This document shows positions 53,708 to 62,789 of a stretch of 64,000 bases of DNA, piece after piece. The DNA comes from Planococcus chinensis (GTDB taxonomy: Bacteria > Bacillota > Bacilli > Bacillales_A > Planococcaceae). Position numbers and translations under genes: made by a program. The stretch lies in the NCBI RefSeq assembly GCF_020071995.1, contig NZ_JABWTK010000005.1, positions 186,001-250,000 of the forward strand. The letters run 5' to 3'. The notes beneath the pieces were generated by a model. It was not told the origin of the DNA, searched no databases, and saw nothing but the letters and a program-made list of their open reading frames with translations. Position 1 is the first letter of the stretch, and each line of letters begins with the position of its first letter.

Positions 53708-54640
53708 TTATTTTGTAATCGGGGTGAAATAAAACTCCCCGAGAATTTCTTTTTGTTCAAATTGTCCCGATGGCAATTCTTTTGCAATAAAAGCCGGGAG
53801 AGCACTTGGGTCAACTTCATACATCACTTCAATTTCTTTGGCGAAAAGCAGCCCTTCTTGTTTCAGCAAAGCGGATAACGCCTTCGGCTGCTTGGCGTGC
53901 AGCTTTTCCTCGCCCAGGACTTTCTGCAAGCCGTCGACATACGCGTCGTACGGCCGGCCGCCGACCAGTTTGACGCCTTTGTTGTCTTCGTTGACCAGGA
54001 TGATCGTCGGAAACCCTCTGGCACCTAAACTTCTTGCCAAGCTGAAGTCTTCCGACAGCAGCTGGTGGCCGGCGGGTTCATGTGCCCGTTGGATGATTGC
54101 CTGGCCATCGAGCCCCATGCCATTGACGATTTCGATCAGGACCGCATCTTCTGAGATGTTCCGGTTGAATGCGAACAGGGCTTCTCTCGCACGGCGCAGG
54201 TATTCATTCGCTTTGGCGTCTGTAAATTGTTCCTGGATCACTTTAAAGACACGGGACGGGGGATAAGACGACTGGACCGGATTGTCGACCATCAGAGATC
54301 CGTCAATCGGCATCCGGGAATGTTCGCCGACTTCGCGCCAGTGCGGTGCCACGTCTGCGGGTTTGTAGATGCCGTTCGCCGGGTCGATCGGGCCGTCATG
54401 CCATTTTTCCAGCAAGCCGCCCATCACGGTCTGGAACTTGAAATAGTGGCCGTACTGTTCCGTGAAGCGGCGGAGCACCGGTTCGATGGCCCAGCAATGC
54501 GAACAGATCGGGTCTGTCACGTAATAAAGCGTAATTGTCTTTTTCGGCTGGCTGAAATCAATCAGCCCCATTTCCTCTTCGTCAGCGGGACCGCAAACGC
54601 CTGTTTCCAGGTCGCATACAAAATTCGGTTTGTTTGTCAT
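53708..54640 (-). CDS. DsbA-family thioredoxin-fold protein (SpxH/FrnE-like)
   Basis: 310 aa. Seen: N-terminal CDLETGVCG, a thioredoxin-fold active site CSHC within YYVTDPICSHCWAIEP, a helical insertion, and a cis-Pro region GARGFPTIILVN. FrnE/YjbH-type architecture; YjbH/SpxH relatives act as ClpXP adapters for Spx, but the CSHC motif and context also fit a disulfide reductase. Divergent from a TetR gene at 54793 with an operator-like palindrome between them. Confidence 0.82.
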   Translation of the reverse strand: MTNKPNFVCDLETGVCGPADEEEMGLIDFSQPKKTITLYYVTDPICSHCWAIEPVLRRFTEQYGHYFKFQTVMGGLLEKWHDGPIDPANGIYKPADVAPHWREVGEHSRMPIDGSLMVDNPVQSSYPPSRVFKVIQEQFTDAKANEYLRRAREALFAFNRNISEDAVLIEIVNGMGLDGQAIIQRAHEPAGHQLLSEDFSLARSLGARGFPTIILVNEDNKGVKLVGGRPYDAYVDGLQKVLGEEKLHAKQPKALSALLKQEGLLFAKEIEVMYEVDPSALPAFIAKELPSGQFEQKEILGEFYFTPITK

Positions 54641-54741
54641 GTCGTTTTCCTCTTTTCTGTGGATTTATAAGCTAGCTTGTTTGCTTTACACCCAAATTCT
54701 AAGCCATAATGAAAAGCAACAACACCAATAGTTTCCGGGAT

Positions 54742-54777
54742 GTGTCGCTTATCCGACACTCCGGAGATATTGTCGGA
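54742..54777. promoter_or_regulatory. Candidate TetR operator between the DsbA-like and TetR genes
   Basis: Inverted repeats GTGTCG/CGACAC (54742-54759) and TCCGACA-N12-TGTCGGA (54752-54777) lie in the divergent intergenic gap. Confidence 0.5.
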
Positions 54778-54792
54778 AAAGGAGTGGCGAAC

Positions 54793-55359
54793 ATGGTGCA
54801 AGTGAAAACGGATCCCCGGGTTGTCCGCACCCGGAAGCTGATCATGGATTCGTTCATCAAGCTGTCGGAAAGCAAGGAGTTTCGGGACATCACGGTCAAA
54901 GACATCACAACGGAAGCCATGATCAACCGGGCAACGTTCTATTATCATTTTGAAGACATCTACGATTTGCTGGAAAAAGCCTTGTCGGAAGTGCTGCTGA
55001 TCAATTTGAATTCAGCGGAATACGAACACAAGAAATTGGACGAAGACGTGTTCAACCACTTGTTCAAAGCTGTCACCGATTTTCAGCAGTCGCTGTCTAA
55101 CCGCTGCCACCGGGGCTACGAAGATACGATTGCCCAAATCATCCGGGACCAGCTCGAAGTGGTTTTCAATAAAATGCTGAAAGCGCAATACGGACCGGAA
55201 AAAGAAGAGACGCTCAAAACCACGGCGGTCATGCTGAGCTGGGGGCTTTACGGCGCATCGCTTGAATGGAAGCGGAACGGAACAGTGGCGCCAGAGGAAT
55301 TCCTCAAAACGGCGACGCCGTTTCTGCTGCACGGCCTTCAATTTGATCTGCAGAAATAG
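54793..55359 (+). CDS. TetR-family transcriptional regulator
   Basis: 188 aa from ATG 54793 (AAAGGAG 8-9 nt upstream). Seen: N-terminal helix-turn-helix with FRDITVKDITTEAMINRATFYYHF, then a helical ligand domain with WGLYGASLEWKRNG. It probably represses the divergent DsbA-like/YdhR genes and itself through the palindromes just upstream. Confidence 0.9.
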   Translation: MVQVKTDPRVVRTRKLIMDSFIKLSESKEFRDITVKDITTEAMINRATFYYHFEDIYDLLEKALSEVLLINLNSAEYEHKKLDEDVFNHLFKAVTDFQQSLSNRCHRGYEDTIAQIIRDQLEVVFNKMLKAQYGPEKEETLKTTAVMLSWGLYGASLEWKRNGTVAPEEFLKTATPFLLHGLQFDLQK

Positions 55360-55410
55360 CGTCCCGCAAAAAGCGGCAGAACAGCATTCCGTTGAATAAA
55401 GCGCATAAAA

Positions 55411-55444
55411 GAAGGCACACTCAAGTGAAAATGAGTGTGCCTTT
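55411..55444. terminator. Bidirectional terminator
   Basis: AAGGCACACTCA/TGAGTGTGCCTT stem; T runs on each strand. Confidence 0.8.
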
Positions 55445-55451
55445 GGTGTTT

Positions 55452-56234
55452 TTAGTATTTGTAAGACTGGCCGCCGTCAATCGGAATAACAGAAGCGTTG
55501 ATGAACTTCGCTGCGTCCGATAGCAGGAATGCCACCAGGTTGCCGACTTCTTCCGGCTTGCCGAAGCGCTTCATAGGGTTGACACTGACAAATTCTTTGC
55601 CGGCTGCTTCCCAATCGTCGCCTGCCATTTGTTTCAACGAACCTTCAACCATTGGCGTCATGATGGCGCCGGGTGCGATGGCGTTGATGCTGACGCCGAA
55701 CTGGCCGTATTCGATGCCTGAGTTGCGGGTTAAGCCGACAACGCCGTGTTTGCTTGCTGCGTAGCCGGACTGGTTGCCGACGCCGCGGATGCCGCCGACC
55801 GATGCAGTGTTGACGATCGAGCCGTAGCCTTGTTCTTTCATCACTTTCAATACGTGCCGCATGCCGTAGAAGACGCCGTTCAAGTTGACGCTGACCACTT
55901 TTTCAAACTCATCCGAAGCATAGTCTTCCGTCAGGTTCTGTTTGCCTTCGATGCCCGCGTTGTTGAAGAAGCCGTCGATCTTGCCAAACTTGTCCATCGT
56001 GAATTGAACGTAGTTTTTCACTTCTTCTTCATTGGTTACGTTCGCTTCAACGATTTCCACTTGAGCTTCCGGAGCTGCCGCCAAAATTTCGTTCCGGCTT
56101 TCTTCCAGGCCTTTCGTGCTCATGTCGACGAGCACAAGTTTGCCGCCTTGTTTGGCGATGGAAAGGGCAGCGGCGCGTCCGAGTCCGGAGCCGCCTCCTG
56201 TGATGACAACCACTTTGTCTGTGTAATTAATCAT
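55452..56234 (-). CDS. Short-chain dehydrogenase
   Basis: 260 aa. Seen: TGGGSGLG cofactor loop, NNAGIEG, the catalytic site with NTASVGG and YAASKHGVVG, then PGAIMTPM. NAD(H)-type classical SDR (LVDMSTK after strand 2). Divergent from a TetR gene, which probably controls it. Confidence 0.9.
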   Translation of the reverse strand: MINYTDKVVVITGGGSGLGRAAALSIAKQGGKLVLVDMSTKGLEESRNEILAAAPEAQVEIVEANVTNEEEVKNYVQFTMDKFGKIDGFFNNAGIEGKQNLTEDYASDEFEKVVSVNLNGVFYGMRHVLKVMKEQGYGSIVNTASVGGIRGVGNQSGYAASKHGVVGLTRNSGIEYGQFGVSINAIAPGAIMTPMVEGSLKQMAGDDWEAAGKEFVSVNPMKRFGKPEEVGNLVAFLLSDAAKFINASVIPIDGGQSYKY

Positions 56235-56347
56235 GCAATATCTCTCCTTTTTTATGGGTATGCTAAACTGGATTTATGTTTCACACTCAGTGTAAGCCTT
56301 TGCAGAAAAGGGTTCAATCAGTAAAAAAATCGAAAATGTTGAGTAAT

Positions 56348-56372
56348 TCGACAGTTTGGCGTGAAGTGTCGA
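56348..56372. promoter_or_regulatory. Candidate TetR operator in the SDR/TetR gap
   Basis: TTCGACA (56347-56353) and TGTCGA (56367-56372), an inverted repeat similar in sequence and spacing to 54752-54777. Confidence 0.5.
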
Positions 56373-56390
56373 TTCTGGAGGAAAAAATAT

Positions 56391-56987
56391 ATGGCAGATA
56401 AGAAAGAAAACCTATCACCGCAGGTGGAACGGACAAAGCATCATTTCAAACAGGCGTTCACCGAACTGATCAATGAAAAAGGATTCAACCATGTATCGGT
56501 GACGGATATTGTGCAGCGTGCCCAGTATAACCGGGCGACGTTTTACCTCTACTATTTGGATAAACCGGACATTACAGAAGAATTGAGAAGTGAGATGTTC
56601 CGGCAAATCAAACAGACCAGCAAAGACCGCTACATTCCCGGAAAAGAAGTGGCCACCGAGTCCATGAACGAGGATTCGTTCGCGCTGGTGACGTTCATCT
56701 ATGACAATCGCTCTTTCTTCAATCTTTATTTGAAAGAGGACACCATCCCGGGCTTGTACCAGGATTTGCCTCGCGCGATTTTTGAACTGTTTGATGAGCA
56801 GTTCACTTTTACTCCTGTAGGCGACCATGACATCAATTCCCCGGCGTTTAAGCTGTACATGGCCCATGGCACGGCTGGACTCATCTTGGACTGGGCGAAA
56901 AACGGCTACCAGAAGTCGCCAAGAGAAGTGTCGAGAGAACTGATCGGGATTTTGCAGGCGATTGCTGTCGGGTTTCGGGTGGAGTAA
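56391..56987 (+). CDS. TetR-family transcriptional regulator
   Basis: 198 aa from ATG 56391 (GGAGG about 9 nt upstream). Seen: FNHVSVTDIVQRAQYNRATFYLYY HTH region and a C-terminal TetR_C_7-like block (AHGTAGLILDWAKNGYQKSP). Its TGLI.DW-type ending resembles the first TetR in this window. It likely regulates the divergent SDR and perhaps the following GNAT gene. Confidence 0.9.
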   Translation: MADKKENLSPQVERTKHHFKQAFTELINEKGFNHVSVTDIVQRAQYNRATFYLYYLDKPDITEELRSEMFRQIKQTSKDRYIPGKEVATESMNEDSFALVTFIYDNRSFFNLYLKEDTIPGLYQDLPRAIFELFDEQFTFTPVGDHDINSPAFKLYMAHGTAGLILDWAKNGYQKSPREVSRELIGILQAIAVGFRVE

Positions 56988-57013
56988 AGAATTCCTAAAA
57001 GAGGAGCTTGTTT

Positions 57014-57454
57014 ATGGAAATCAACTATGTCGAAGAAAGCGACCTGTTACGGTGCACGGATGTGTTTATCGAAGTCTTCAATAGAGAGCCTTGGAACGAC
57101 GAGTGGGAACCGGAAAAAGCAAAACAGTATCTTCTTGATTTTTACCATACGCCTGGCTTTCTAGGGTTAGTGGCTCAAGAAGGCGAAGAGGTAATCGGTT
57201 TTCTTTTCGGCGTCCACCGCGTCTGGTGGAGCGGCGATGAATTCTTTGTCCATGAAATGTGTGTAAATAGCAATTTGCAGAACAAAGGAATCGGCAAGGC
57301 CCTGATGGACCGGCTGCTGGAAGAACTGGAGGCGCGTTCAATCACCCATCTTTCGCTGCTCACCGACCGGGGGATACCGGCTGAAGTATTTTACAAGAAA
57401 AATGGGTTTACGGAAGTCGAGCGTCTTGTGTTTTTAAGCAGAGGCGTCAATTAA
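57014..57454 (+). CDS. GNAT family N-acetyltransferase
   Basis: 146 aa from ATG 57014 (AGAGGAG 7 nt upstream). Seen: a GNAT fold with FNREPWNDEW, the acetyl-CoA loop NLQNKGIGKALMDRL and YKKNGF near the end. The PWNDEW/NREPW N-terminus resembles aminoglycoside 6'-type and related acetyltransferases; substrate unknown. 26 nt after the TetR gene, so probably co-transcribed. Confidence 0.87.
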   Translation: MEINYVEESDLLRCTDVFIEVFNREPWNDEWEPEKAKQYLLDFYHTPGFLGLVAQEGEEVIGFLFGVHRVWWSGDEFFVHEMCVNSNLQNKGIGKALMDRLLEELEARSITHLSLLTDRGIPAEVFYKKNGFTEVERLVFLSRGVN

Positions 57455-57480
57455 ATAGCAAGAAGTTCATGATTCAGAAG

Positions 57481-57522
57481 AAACCGCACCCGCTATTGTT
57501 ACATGAGCGGGTGTGGTTTTTG
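57481..57522 (+). terminator. Terminator after the GNAT gene
   Basis: AACCGCACCCGC/GCGGGTGTGGTT stem, then TTTTTG. Confidence 0.8.
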
Positions 57523-57753
57523 TGTCTTTCAAAGCAGCAGCCTTAAAACCGGCCGCTGCTTTTTCTTGTTTTCAATCGGTAGTAAAATGAATAAGGGTCT
57601 TCTGCGAGTGAAATCCTCGTTTTCCTAAACGGCCGTTTTAGATTATAGTAAGAACATCCTTTTAAAAGATAGCACTGCAAATGCAGAACGAGGTGAGCAG
57701 TTACGGTTTCTTCGCGTTTTAAATTAAGCACCATTATTATATTTTTTGTCTGT

Positions 57754-59313
57754 TTGGTTGTGTTAGTGTCTTTGCTGGTGACGAGTCTTCTGGTTTCAAA
57801 TGCCACAAGCGATAATATAGAGGAACAGTTAGAAGGAAAAGCGGTCAACGTTTCAAGGGTGGTAGCTCATTCGCAAGTAGTCCAAAACGGATTGCAGAAT
57901 GAAGCAATGGAAGAAAGAATCCAGGAGTATACGCTGAACATCCAGCAAGCTACAGATGTTCTCTTTGTTGTTGTGATGAACATGGAAGGCATACGGAAAT
58001 CGCATCCGAATTCCGAAAGGATCGGAAATCCTTTTGTCGGCGGCGATGAAAAGCGGGTGCTCCAAGGCGAGGAGTATACCTCTAGATCGGAAGGGACGCT
58101 CGGAGAATCCATCCGGTCGTTCACCCCAATTTTTGATGGCCAGCAAAATCAGATTGGTGCGGTAGCGGTAGGAATTTCGCTGGAGGAAGTGGAAGCGTCA
58201 ATCCAGCAAAATCAATGGCAAATTCTCATCGGTTCAAGTATTGGCCTGCTGTTTGGGACCATTGGGGCTTTCTGGCTGGCACGTTACATCAAGAGGAGTT
58301 TGTTCGGGTTAGAACCGTATGCGATTGCCCGCATCCATGAGGAACGGAATCAGATGCTGCATTCTGCCCATGAAGGGATTATCGCCATTGATAAGGATTC
58401 CAAAGTCGTACTGGTCAATAAATCAGCCAGGCGAATTTTGCAAAAAGCGGGTCTTTTGGAAAAAGAGCCGACTGGCATGGCTATCAATGAAGTTTTGCCA
58501 GGGTTTATGCTGGACCACATATTAGATAAAGGAAAACCGGTTTTGGATGAGGAGCAGAATCTCAATGGAGTTTCCATCATTTCAAACCGCGTGCCGCTCG
58601 TTGTGAATGACGAAGTGATCGGAGCAATTGCAACATTCCGGGACAAGACAGAAATGAATCAGCTGGCGGAAGAACTGACCGGTGTAGAGATGTATGCAGA
58701 AACTTTGCGGGCACAATCCCATGAGTTTATGAACCAGCTCCACGTGCTGCTTGGCATGATCAAATTGAAGGAATACAATCAGGTCGAAAACTTTATCGCG
58801 AAGTTGGCCGATCACCAAGTGCATGAAGTCGGAAGTATTACGCGCCATGTCATGGATCCGGTCTTTGCGGGCTTTATCATCGGGAAAATCAGCTATGCAA
58901 GAGAAGCCCACGTCGATTTAGCGGTCAGCTGTGAAACCGAAATCCCACAGCCGGCAGATTCAGCTGTGACACATGAACTGATTACGATTGCCGGAAATAT
59001 AATTGATAACGCCATTGAAAATGTCATGGGCAAAGCGCAAAAAAACATCCGTGTAACGTTCTCGTATATTGATGAATTGCTGACGATGACGGTAGCAGAT
59101 ATGGGGACCGGCATTCCGGAAGAGATGCAGGAAGCCATTTTTACAAAAGGTGTTTCATCTAAAGAAGGAGAACGCCGGGGATACGGGCTTTACTTGGTGA
59201 AAAATAGTGTAGAGAAGTTTGAAGGGTCTATTGAAGTCTTTTCTGAATTAGATAAAGGGACGACGTTTGTAATCATTATTCCTTACGAAGCAGGAGGTGG
59301 CAGCGATGATTAA
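57754..59313 (+). CDS. CitA/DcuS-type sensor histidine kinase
   Basis: 519 aa as drawn. Seen: N-terminal membrane helix, an extracytoplasmic sensor (about 25-150, sCache-type), a second helix (about 160-180), a PAS region (about 200-300), the phosphorylated His in QSHEFMNQLHVLLGMIK (codon 58720-58722), and a HATPase domain with N box NIIDNAIEN, DMGTGIP and GYGLYLVKN. Typical of citrate/malate/C4-dicarboxylate sensors. The drawn start TTG 57754 lies inside the first helix; the frame is open back to 57697 and protein-like from 57700, where a GTT follows GAGGTGA at start distance. The real start is unresolved. Overlaps the response regulator by 8 nt. Confidence 0.88.
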   Translation: MVVLVSLLVTSLLVSNATSDNIEEQLEGKAVNVSRVVAHSQVVQNGLQNEAMEERIQEYTLNIQQATDVLFVVVMNMEGIRKSHPNSERIGNPFVGGDEKRVLQGEEYTSRSEGTLGESIRSFTPIFDGQQNQIGAVAVGISLEEVEASIQQNQWQILIGSSIGLLFGTIGAFWLARYIKRSLFGLEPYAIARIHEERNQMLHSAHEGIIAIDKDSKVVLVNKSARRILQKAGLLEKEPTGMAINEVLPGFMLDHILDKGKPVLDEEQNLNGVSIISNRVPLVVNDEVIGAIATFRDKTEMNQLAEELTGVEMYAETLRAQSHEFMNQLHVLLGMIKLKEYNQVENFIAKLADHQVHEVGSITRHVMDPVFAGFIIGKISYAREAHVDLAVSCETEIPQPADSAVTHELITIAGNIIDNAIENVMGKAQKNIRVTFSYIDELLTMTVADMGTGIPEEMQEAIFTKGVSSKEGERRGYGLYLVKNSVEKFEGSIEVFSELDKGTTFVIIIPYEAGGGSDD

Positions 59314-60022
59314 AGTAATGATTGTGGAAGACGATCCGATGGTAGCCCAGTTGAACCGTCAATACGTGGAGCAGGTGAATGGTTTCCACATCAGTGGTAT
59401 GGCAGCGAGTGCCAATCAAGCGATAGACCTGCTGGCAACTAAAGAAATCGATTTGGTTTTACTCGATATACATATGCCGGGACTGAACGGAATCGATTTT
59501 CTAAGATGGATGCGTGGGCAGAAGCAGGAACTCGACGTGATTTTGATAACGGCGGCTTCTGAAATCACACAAATCCAGCGGGCTTTGAGGCTGGGGGCAG
59601 TTGATTATTTGATAAAACCGTTTGAATTCAGCCGCTTTCAAGAAGCGTTGACGCAGTATCAAACCAATTATTATAAGCTTCGTGATAAAAAACAGATTAC
59701 CCAACAGGAACTCGATCATTTGCTTCATAGAAAGAATACGGTTGGAGCGGTGCCGGCAAATTTGCCGGCTTTGCCAAAAGGGCTGACAAAAAACACACTC
59801 CATACCATCAATGAAGTGATCCGGTTAAATGAGATGAAGACTTTTTCAACGGACGAACTTGCGAAAGCAGTCAATATCTCCAGGGTGTCCGTGCGGAAAT
59901 ATTTGAAGTTTTTATCTGAAATTGATTATTTAGAAGAAGACTTGATTTACGGAGTTGGCAGACCCATTTATCAATATCGCCTCAATAAGGAAGGCTCACA
60001 ACAACTTGATTCCTATTTATGA
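59306..60022 (+). CDS. CitB/DcuR-type response regulator
   Basis: 238 aa from ATG 59306 (AGGAGG 8-9 nt upstream). Seen: receiver domain with VEDD (7-10), phosphoacceptor D54 in LLDIHMPG and the conserved KPF Lys; C-terminal HTH with STDELAKAVNISRVSVRKYLKFL. Pairs with the overlapping kinase; the target is probably the transporter gene at 60177. Confidence 0.92.
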   Translation: MIKVMIVEDDPMVAQLNRQYVEQVNGFHISGMAASANQAIDLLATKEIDLVLLDIHMPGLNGIDFLRWMRGQKQELDVILITAASEITQIQRALRLGAVDYLIKPFEFSRFQEALTQYQTNYYKLRDKKQITQQELDHLLHRKNTVGAVPANLPALPKGLTKNTLHTINEVIRLNEMKTFSTDELAKAVNISRVSVRKYLKFLSEIDYLEEDLIYGVGRPIYQYRLNKEGSQQLDSYL

Positions 60023-60049
60023 AAAGCAGCCATTGCGGCTGCTTTTTTT
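60022..60049 (+). terminator. Terminator of the two-component operon
   Basis: AAAGCAGCC/GGCTGCTTT stem overlapping the stop codon, followed by a T7 run. Confidence 0.85.
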
Positions 60050-60121
60050 AATTACAATAAGTTCAATAGTTTTATAAAGTATAAGCTGTCTGAAAGTTTG
60101 GCTAACATAAAGGATAATAAC

Positions 60122-60135
60122 TGAAAGCGCTTACG
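60122..60135 (+). promoter_or_regulatory. Candidate cre (CcpA) site before the transporter
   Basis: TGAAAGCGCTTACG differs from the cre consensus TGWAANCGNTNWCA only at the last base. Suggests catabolite control of the 2HCT transporter. Confidence 0.6.
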
Positions 60136-60176
60136 AAATTGAAAGCGGAAAGAGACATAAGACGGGGTGGTCAAAA

Positions 60177-61487
60177 GTGGAAAAAACGAACCAACAAGCA
60201 CCAACAGATGTGCCTGAGAAAAAGAACAGAGGAAGGTTTTCGATTTTTAATATACCGATTCTCTGGTTTGTTATTTTTGCCGCTGTTGCAATTTACGCGA
60301 TGTATACAGAAAATCTGCCTGCCGGTATGATTGGCGGCTTGTTGATCATGATGGTGCTTGGAGAATTACTTGGCTGGCTCGGCAATCATACGCCGATTGT
60401 CCGTACTTTTTTAGGGGGCGGTGCCATCGTTGCAATTTTTGGAGCGGCATATCTGGTTTATAGTGGGCTGATGCCGGAAAGCACGAGCACGCTCATTTCA
60501 GAGTTTATGAAAGACAGCGATTTCTTGAATTTCTATATTGCCGCTTTGATTACCGGCAGTATTTTGGGTATGGAGTCGAAAATTTTAGTAAAAGCAGGAG
60601 TCCGCTATGCGTTGCCGCTGCTTGCTGCCGTTGCTGGTGCGGTACTCTTGGCAGCTTTGGTGGGAATGATTCTTGGGTTTAGTGTACAGGAAGCTGTGCT
60701 TGTCATTGCGATGCCGATTATGGGCGGCGGAATGGGGGCAGGTGCTGTGCCGATGTCCCAAGTCTATTCTGAAATGCTTGGCAATGACCCGGGGTATTAC
60801 TTGTCGATTCTTGTTCCGGCTTTAGCGCTCGGCAACGTATTTGCAATTATTATTGCCAGTGTTTTAAACATGATTGGCAATAAGTATCCGAATTTGACCG
60901 GTAATGGGCAATTGATTAGAAATTTCCATTATGAGAAAAAAGAAACAACCCGGTATGATTTGTCTAAGATGGGAATTGGGGTTCTGGCAGCTGTATCGTT
61001 TTATATTTTAGGCAATATTTTAGGTGATTTTATACCATTGCACCCTTATGCCATCATGATTATATTGGTCGCAGTTCTAAAAGTAGCCAATGTAATGCCG
61101 GAAATTATCATTGAAGGCGCGAGCCAGTGGTATGAATTCGTAGCGCGAAATTGGACCAATGCGCTCTTGATCGGTATTGGAGTCGCGTATACGGACTTGG
61201 AAGCGGTCCTGAATGCGTTAAGTGTCGAATATGTCGTCATTGTTCTGGCAGTCGTAATTGGAGCAGTGATTGGTTCTGGAATCATCGGAAAATTTATGGG
61301 CTTTTATCCAATCGAAGCTGCTATCACCGCCGGTCTTTGCATGGCGAATATGGGTGGAACGGGTGATGTAGCCGTTCTGTCTGCTGCAAGAAGAATGGAA
61401 TTGATGCCTTTTGCGCAAATTTCTTCCCGTCTCGGCGGCGCGTTGATCTTGCTGTTGGCTAGTTTGTTTATTCCGTTTTTCATTTGA
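60177..61487 (+). CDS. 2-hydroxycarboxylate:cation symporter (2HCT family)
   Basis: 436 aa, GTG start with GGGGTGG upstream. Seen: eleven or so helices, GGGMGAGAVPMSQ and the second re-entrant loop GGTGDVAVLSAA, the two GGxG substrate loops of the CitS/MaeN/CimH family. Takes up malate, citrate or related hydroxycarboxylates with Na+ or H+. Located behind a cre site and a CitA/DcuS-type two-component system, so induction by substrate and repression by glucose are inferred. Confidence 0.92.
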   Translation: MEKTNQQAPTDVPEKKNRGRFSIFNIPILWFVIFAAVAIYAMYTENLPAGMIGGLLIMMVLGELLGWLGNHTPIVRTFLGGGAIVAIFGAAYLVYSGLMPESTSTLISEFMKDSDFLNFYIAALITGSILGMESKILVKAGVRYALPLLAAVAGAVLLAALVGMILGFSVQEAVLVIAMPIMGGGMGAGAVPMSQVYSEMLGNDPGYYLSILVPALALGNVFAIIIASVLNMIGNKYPNLTGNGQLIRNFHYEKKETTRYDLSKMGIGVLAAVSFYILGNILGDFIPLHPYAIMIILVAVLKVANVMPEIIIEGASQWYEFVARNWTNALLIGIGVAYTDLEAVLNALSVEYVVIVLAVVIGAVIGSGIIGKFMGFYPIEAAITAGLCMANMGGTGDVAVLSAARRMELMPFAQISSRLGGALILLLASLFIPFFI

Positions 61488-61542
61488 TAGAAGAAATCCG
61501 CTGACAGCATTGCTGGCTATAGAATTTTATAACCGGAGCCAC

Positions 61543-61575
61543 GCCACACCTCAGCAGTCGAGGTGTGGCTTTTTT
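61543..61575 (+). terminator. Terminator after the 2HCT transporter
   Basis: GCCACACCTC/GAGGTGTGGC stem then TTTTTT. The rest of 61488-61791 shows no gene. Confidence 0.85.
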
Positions 61576-61791
61576 CGGGTTCAGCACGGAATAAACCTGA
61601 ATGGAATTTCCAATTTGGGATGTATGGAGTTAGCGGTCAGCTCAAAGGGACTATATATCGTAAAAGTGATATAGATTTATTCGTTCTTGGACTGAAATTA
61701 AATTAAAGGAACTCTGTGTATTCAAGACGAAAGTAAAGGTCATACACCTTTTGAATAATTCAAGAAAAATAACCGAAAGGGGGCAGTTGAA

Positions 61792-62298
61792 TTGAAGACG
61801 GCTTTCGGAGAGCTCCTAGTAGAAGTGAAGAGTGCGAAGGGAGAAGAGATAGAAGCGGATATACGTTGTATAGAAAAAAAGCCGGATTCGCGCTTCCCAG
61901 TAGACGGGCGGCTATTAATTGAAATTACCGTGTCTCCTGAACGAGTAGCCAAACTCACTTTCAGCTGCCGGTTCCATACGGCATTTGAAATTATGGGAAG
62001 CGATATCGAGACTGGCGAGCATTTGGAGTTGAAAAGCTGGTACCATGACAAGTTGAAATGGAGCATCGGCACTGTAGACCGGGAATGGCTGGCTGCAGTC
62101 CATCAGGTAACTATGGAGAAAATCGATTACCTGGAAGATGGCCTCAGCGCAACTCTCTTAGGTATTCCTGCTAATGAATCTTTCATACTGCCTTTTGCAG
62201 TTGCTTGGAAAACCATGAAAGACCCGGAAGCCGAAGATCACTATACGTGGTTTATGGCAAGTCCGGTAGAGATGTATCGGCCGCGTACTGAAACATAA
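61792..62298 (+). CDS. Uncharacterised cytosolic protein
   Basis: 168 aa, TTG start after AAAGGGGG. β-rich N-terminus (FGELLVEVKSAKG, LLIEITVSPERVAKL) and a C-terminal part with W-x-x-AV and YTWFMASP. No membrane segment, no family recognised. Codon use fits the chromosome. Confidence 0.6.
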   Translation: MKTAFGELLVEVKSAKGEEIEADIRCIEKKPDSRFPVDGRLLIEITVSPERVAKLTFSCRFHTAFEIMGSDIETGEHLELKSWYHDKLKWSIGTVDREWLAAVHQVTMEKIDYLEDGLSATLLGIPANESFILPFAVAWKTMKDPEAEDHYTWFMASPVEMYRPRTET

Positions 62299-62386
62299 AA
62301 TGTACGCTGGAGACATTATCCATGATTTGATGGAACTTTTATCCAATTGATTCGTATGAAAGGAAATGGGATAGGAGGTGCGGAAT

Positions 62387-62752
62387 GTGAATATTTTCAT
62401 CATCTGGTTTTTGGTGATTCTTGGCATAGGTATGCTTAGGTTTTTTTTGAAAAAGCGATTTGCCATTGACCGGGAAGAACAAGCCGGGATACTGGTAAGG
62501 CGATTTGAACGCTGGAGCGGGACAGTGATGGTGTCGGTGGTTATCTTGCTGATTCTATTTTCCGAAAAGCCGCCTGAACAATTATTCTCCTGGATTTTTT
62601 TCATTTTTCTGGCTGTGAATGCAGGCCAGGTATTCTTGGAATGGAAATATTTGAAGAAGTCGCGAAAATACCAGATGTCGATCGTCTACTTTGCTGTTAC
62701 GGCCTTGGCTCTGTTTATCTTTATCGCGACCGTCAGTTGGCAGATTGGATAA
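62387..62752 (+). CDS. DUF4181-like membrane protein
   Basis: 121 aa from GTG 62387 (AGGAGG 8 nt upstream, which rules against GTG 62378). Four hydrophobic helices; charged KKRFAIDREE after the first and WKYLKKSRKY before the last. Resembles the small DUF4181 membrane family. Function unknown. Confidence 0.7.
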   Translation: MNIFIIWFLVILGIGMLRFFLKKRFAIDREEQAGILVRRFERWSGTVMVSVVILLILFSEKPPEQLFSWIFFIFLAVNAGQVFLEWKYLKKSRKYQMSIVYFAVTALALFIFIATVSWQIG

Positions 62753-62789
62753 AAAGTTTTCTTAGAATGAGTATGTCAGGAGGGCGATT

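Noticed and set aside
57543-57848. 101-codon minus-strand frame before the sensor kinase
   Set aside because: Overlaps the kinase start and has no RBS or protein-like pattern.
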